Below, piece after piece: positions 60,501 through 64,000 of a stretch of 64,000 bases of DNA. Position numbers and translations under genes: made by a program. The notes under the pieces are model-generated. The model saw only the letters and a program-made list of their open reading frames with translations. It was not told the origin of the DNA and did not search any database. The stretch covers positions 32,596,270 to 32,660,269 of the forward strand of contig NC_083560.1 in the NCBI RefSeq assembly GCF_019925205.1, read 5' to 3'. Position 1 is the stretch's first letter, and every line of letters begins with the position of its first letter. This stretch comes from Metopolophium dirhodum. Lineage: Eukaryota > Arthropoda > Insecta > Hemiptera > Aphididae.

Positions 60501-61875
60501 TTTATTAGGTCAATTCAATTTAATATCAAAGACAACAGCACAAAATTGGTTCTGCTGAATATAGTGTTATTTGTTATTTTGAGTGTTTGTTAGAAGGATA
60601 TAACACATACAGATGTGATGTTCTCTTGAAAATAAATAAATAGTGAAACATTTAATACCATTTATATTTAGGTTAATTAATTAGATAATTACTATAAAAT
60701 AAATTCTTACCGAACTTAATTCCCAAACTTTTAATGTCTTATCATCAGAGGCAGATACTAAAAGACGACTATCTGATGACCAACTAATATCACAGATTCC
60801 TAACTTGTGTCCAGCAATAGACTTTTCAAACTTTCCATCATAAGCACCCCAAATTTTAATCAATTTATCAGCAGCTATAAACAATAATTAAAATATTGAA
60901 TACTAGGTCAAATATTATAACATAACCAAAATTATTCAATATACAAAATACAATTAAAAATGTGTTTAATTGAGTACATTTCAAAAACATTAATCGTAAA
61001 ACTAAATAAAATTTACATTAATTTAAAAAATACAATAATTTTATTGAAGAGTAACATTTTGGTGAGTTGTCCATTATCAAAAAAATTAGCAAACAAATTT
61101 TGCTCCAACATTTTTTTTTTTGCTTTATACTATTTACACGTTATAAAAACCTATACGACATCTTTTATCTCACCGTTTCACTGATCCCCGCGTATATTAG
61201 TGAACAAATAATAACATATATCATTATTACCTAATGTCAAATGAGTTATGCTCCAACATGGTAATTATTAACATAATAATGATAATATCTGCGGTATGTA
61301 ATTTAGTAATTTATTAATATCGAATATTAGTTTGTATATTATTATAATAGTATACATTCTCTGTAATAATTTGTAAATATATTAGCAATTATTATTTGAA
61401 AAAGTAATGAATCTTAAAGAGGTGAATATATACTATAATTAACAATCTGCAATCGAGTTCCTCTAACGCCAAACAATTTTACATTTATTTAATACATATT
61501 ATATTGTATAGTTTGTTTATAATGTGTACACAAGCATATTATTAAGGATAAAGTTTCTTAGAATATTCAAATCCACCCTTTAGTTAAATAATGTAGATAA
61601 TTGAATACAAAACACACAGATAAAATATAAAATATATAAAATATATTATATAAAATTGAAGAAAGAAAACTCACATGAGCTCGCAAGCCATTCACCATTA
61701 GGACTGAACTTCACTGATGACACGGCCATGGTGTGACCAGCCAATGTAAATTTTAATGAGTAATTTGGTTTCTAAAAGGTCAACATTTTTTTAAAACTTT
61801 CTGAAGATAAAATTCGTATAAAAACACTATTACCACATTGCTGCAGGGTTTTTGTCGATTTCTGGCTGGCTGCAT
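57565..61875 (-). CDS. wds: WDR5 / will-die-slowly WD40-repeat protein
   Basis: Eight coding exons on minus: 61834-61875, 61675-61771, 60711-60874, 59056-59145, 58835-58974, 58529-58760, 58374-58461, 57565-57665. All phases agree, giving 317 aa. The product follows WDR5 from KPNYSLKFTLAGHTMAVSSV to KTIKLWKSDT, covering seven WD40 blades (for example ADKLIKIWGAYDGKFEKS, GHSNYVFCCNFNP, FDESVRIWEV, FSPNGKYILAATLDSTLKLW). WDR5 is a nuclear scaffold of COMPASS/MLL histone H3K4 methyltransferase complexes and also of NSL/ATAC complexes, and binds arginine-containing peptides at the top of its propeller. The start (MQPARNRQKPCSNV) is the only ATG just before the conserved part; the leader is shorter than in fly or human, where it is poorly conserved. 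The sixth coding exon ends in AAG|GCAAGT, a GC-AG intron. A MITE sits in the 1.6-kb intron 3. Confidence 0.93.
57836..57960. repeat. Dispersed repeat, copy 2 (inverted relative to 40500)
   Basis: CTGTCTTACAAGCACATAAC and ATACCAAATTTACACTC followed by ATTAGAATGAATGAAAC match the repeat at 40500-40745 in inverse orientation. It lies in the last WDR5 intron. Confidence 0.55.
59311..59791. mobile_element. MITE in WDR5 intron 3
   Basis: The left end TAAGGAGTGTCTTGTGGAGA and the right end inverse (CCACAGGACACTCCTTA) share about 49 bp of inverted similarity, continuing through AACTTCTGTTTTTC and GAGAACAC. A single-end copy lies at 44655-44706. No coding frame; about 480 bp. TA at the ends may be the target. 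Confidence 0.7.
59792..60710. other. Rest of WDR5 intron 3
   Basis: AT-rich intron without other recognisable features. Confidence 0.5.
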
Positions 61876-61967
61876 ACTTTGGCCTAGTGAGGACGTAGGG
61901 CCGCTTACAAATAATGACCAGTTCCTTCGAAGGTTTCTATCTTGGAGTTTCTTATTTATTGTATTAT
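61834..61967 (-). other. WDR5 exon 2 (5' UTR plus first 14 codons)
   Basis: The acceptor TTTTCAG ends at 61968 and the donor is GTG|GTAATA at 61833. The frame is open upstream of the chosen ATG (61875) to the acceptor, but the preceding exon has stops in frame, so the upstream part is taken as UTR. Confidence 0.7.
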
Positions 61968-62040
61968 CTGAAAACCGAATAAACGCATCAAGGCATCAAG
62001 CAGTATAATATGACAGTGTTATAATTTATAACATTTATAC

Positions 62041-62230
62041 CAACAGTCTGGTTTTGGTTAGGTGTCGCGTTTGTTTAGATTCGTAGAACGTCCTATAAAC
62101 ACTGAGTTTTGATCACTGTCGTCCAATCGTTGCAGCTCATATCCATTGGCGATGCCGTCCTTCGAACAAAAATCAAATAAACCGTTTGTTCCATGATAAA
62201 TATTTAATTTTTATCAGTTTATCATCGACG
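62041..62230 (-). other. WDR5 5' UTR exon and promoter-proximal region
   Basis: A donor CTGTTG|GTATAA at 62040 pairs well with the acceptor at 61968, giving a 73-nt intron. The exon is moderately GC-rich with CGCGACACC and CGACG words. Short frames in it all stop, so it is untranslated. The transcription start is not precisely visible; I place it below 62230. Confidence 0.55.
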
Positions 62231-62249
62231 AGAAATATTCAAATATCTT

Positions 62250-62473
62250 TAGATCATATACAATGGATGGAGCTATGTATGTATTTCTCGTATACCGAGC
62301 TCTGTCCAACATAACCCCCCACTACCCATTTAATTTCAAGGTACAACGAGTTATTGCGCATGCGTTGCGCCTATGCCGCATTACATTCCATCCCCACCAC
62401 CCATTTGATTTGTGGGGGGTTATGTTGGACACAGCAAATGATTGAAGTAGCTCCATCCGTTGTATATGATCTA
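62250..62473. mobile_element. Nested foldback element upstream of WDR5
   Basis: Outer arms of 26 bp (62250-62275 and 62448-62473, 25/26 inverse match, containing GATCATATACAATGGATGG) enclose perfect 19-bp inner arms GTCCAACATAACCCCCCAC (62304-62322) and GTGGGGGGTTATGTTGGAC (62412-62430). Total about 224 bp. The whole can fold into a long hairpin. Non-coding; the frames of 60 codons on both strands are chance frames in the palindrome. Confidence 0.75.
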
Positions 62474-62500
62474 AGCAAATATCACCTACTTTACTGAATA

Positions 62501-62780
62501 GCACGATTAAAGATATACAGGTTGCCCATCGGCATCAGATAAAACGTCTATGAAATTACTGCCAAAAATTAACCAGTAGCGCTCCAAGCGGCAGTATTAC
62601 GATCAACCGATTATAGATATATAGGTGTAAAATTAGTTCTAAATGTCGACACATATGGTTGAGTAATGAGATCAAGCGCTAGTAGTTAGTTTTTCAGCTG
62701 TTTAATGCAGTCACTTTGTAAATCAATCTGAAATCCGTTTAATATAGGGCGATGTGCAACCTGTATATCTTTAATCGTGC
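62501..62780. mobile_element. 280-bp MITE with ~30-bp inverted ends
   Basis: GCACGATTAAAGATATACAG followed by GTTGCCCATCG (62501-62531) is inverted, nearly perfectly, at 62749-62780 (CGATGTGCAACC then TGTATATCTTTAATCGTGC). Non-coding, lying just upstream of the WDR5 promoter. Confidence 0.75.
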
Positions 62781-63047
62781 TGAATAGTGAATAGGACAGT
62801 ACACAGTCTTAGAAGATATCTTAAATATTATATAACTATTATCATTGATTATAAATACTAGTATTTATAATATTTGATAATCAATTATATTATAGTATTA
62901 TACATCACTATATCAGTTTAGTATCCACAGACCACAGGATGTTCCCTAAAAATTGAAAATTAACTCAAAAGCGGTAAAATCCTACTGTCGGGGGTCGCAT
63001 GGAAAAATTATTAATTTAATGGTTCAGTAAAATTTAAGGGACCAATC

Positions 63048-63322
63048 ATGGGCACGGACTAACATATAATAGACTGGCAACGAATGTCTAATCACCGGGC
63101 TGCTTAAGATTATGAGATGTAGGCTTGTGCGGGAGGAAATGGGGCGAGTGCGAATCTAACGCTACCCCCAAGGTAGTATATTCGTCCATCTGGCATCTAG
63201 TTTATACCATAGATATACCTAAGTTTAGTTTATAAGTCTATGATTTAACTTAGGTTGCTCGGTTCCCCGTCACCCACCATCCTGGTCTTTTCCAGTCCAT
63301 TGTATCTTAGTCCGTGATCATG
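63048..63322. mobile_element. 275-bp MITE (CACGGACTAA ends)
   Basis: The left arm CATGGGCACGGACTAACATA...GACTGG and the right arm CCAGTCCATTGTATCTTAGT...CATG are imperfect inverted repeats of about 31 bp. The interior is GC-richer. A partial copy is at 46368-46460. Confidence 0.65.
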
Positions 63323-64000
63323 GGCCACTAAAATACTAAACCCTGTTTAAGGTACCAATAACATAAGCCTAGGTTTCTACACGTACATCGAAACCCAACA
63401 ATAATTTCAAATCAGTTCATACTTACAATATTATGTATTCATTGGTAATCGGTAAAAATGAACACGGAAATAAAGAACAATTTTTAAAAATTAAAAATAT
63501 ACCTATTCATTTTTTATCACAAAAAAAAGTTATTAATATCAAATTATTATTATTAATCACCGGTAATACTAATAAACTGAAATAAACCCACGGACCAAGA
63601 TAATATATAATATCTTACTCCGTGAATAAACCTAATAAGTCAAATAGAAAGAAAACTGGTCAGAGATATTATAGTAGGTACCTAATGATAGTTAAAAAAA
63701 TGTGCACTTACTTTAAATTACTATTCTACAAAAGCATATAAATATTGTAGGTTGGTATAAAATAATTTAATTAGATATATAAGTTTAACTAATTTATCCA
63801 TTTCAAATGTTGAAATTATATAATTAAAATTCAACAGTAGTTGGAAAAAAACCCTCACTAGGAACAAAAAACAGTAGCATTATTCTGGGGATTGACTAAA
63901 TATAAATTATTTATAAAATTATTTGAAATAAAATTAATATTGTATATTATGTTAAAAATTGCTATTTTATAAAAATTGTCTTATACTCTTATTTCAGACG
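63323..64000. other. AT-rich end of window
   Basis: No supported gene or repeat. Confidence 0.4.

Noticed and set aside
1..64000. CRISPR arrays, operons, ribosome binding sites, riboswitches, tRNA genes
   Set aside because: The sequence is eukaryotic nuclear DNA; no regularly spaced repeats, and no tRNA-like cloverleaf was noticed by eye. A tRNAscan run would be decisive.

Overview
The window looks like a piece of an insect nuclear genome, most likely an aphid. It is strongly AT-rich, its genes are split by AT-rich introns, a long C2H2 zinc-finger gene starts with a short MEPLRTSIN-type first exon, and transposon debris is very dense. The species assignment is an inference from memory of aphid genomes. 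No bacterial genes, CRISPR arrays or tRNA genes were seen.

Two host genes are supported, both on the minus strand. (1) A WDR5 / will-die-slowly type WD40 gene at 57.6-62.1 kb has eight coding exons and one 5' UTR exon. It encodes about 317 aa, and one intron has a GC-AG donor. (2) A C2H2 zinc-finger gene runs from a 47-nt first exon near 39.6 kb through a linker exon near 39.3 kb to a large finger exon at 20.9-22.3 kb. The three exons join in phase across a 17-kb intron. That intron holds two copies of an unusual transposase family (one with ~350-bp terminal inverted repeats and a perfect 8-bp target duplication), mixed copia/jockey/gypsy debris, an errantivirus-like env remnant with its LTR, and a 5.3-kb non-coding unit with ~100-bp inverted ends.

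Layout. 0-5 kb: a hAT element (TIR CAGAGGTTCCCAAACT) with a mostly deleted transposase, interrupted by a 2.8-kb GC-rich, non-coding, structured-looking insert. The insert begins with 23 nt of conserved 28S rRNA and is flanked by a 14-bp duplication; it is the strangest object here. 5-7 kb: a GC-rich island and hAT scraps. 7.26-12.16 kb: a non-autonomous hAT element split by a nearly intact jockey/CR1-type retrotransposon. 12-19 kb: THAP/P-element-like remnants, several copies of an interspersed repeat whose ends carry GATTCTGAGCG, a GC-rich block with a TATA+initiator pair, and a 290-bp LTR fragment nearly identical to the LTR at 32 kb. 20.8-39.6 kb: the zinc-finger gene and its intron. 40-57 kb: repeats, a MULE remnant, a ZMYM1-like (TTF-finger) hAT remnant, foldback elements and long AT-rich stretches with nothing recognisable. 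57.5-62.2 kb: the WDR5 gene. 62.2-64 kb: three short foldback/MITE elements close to the WDR5 promoter.

The genes do not form a pathway. The window is two ordinary host loci embedded in nested mobile elements, and the layering (which element broke which) can be read directly from terminal repeats and target-site duplications.
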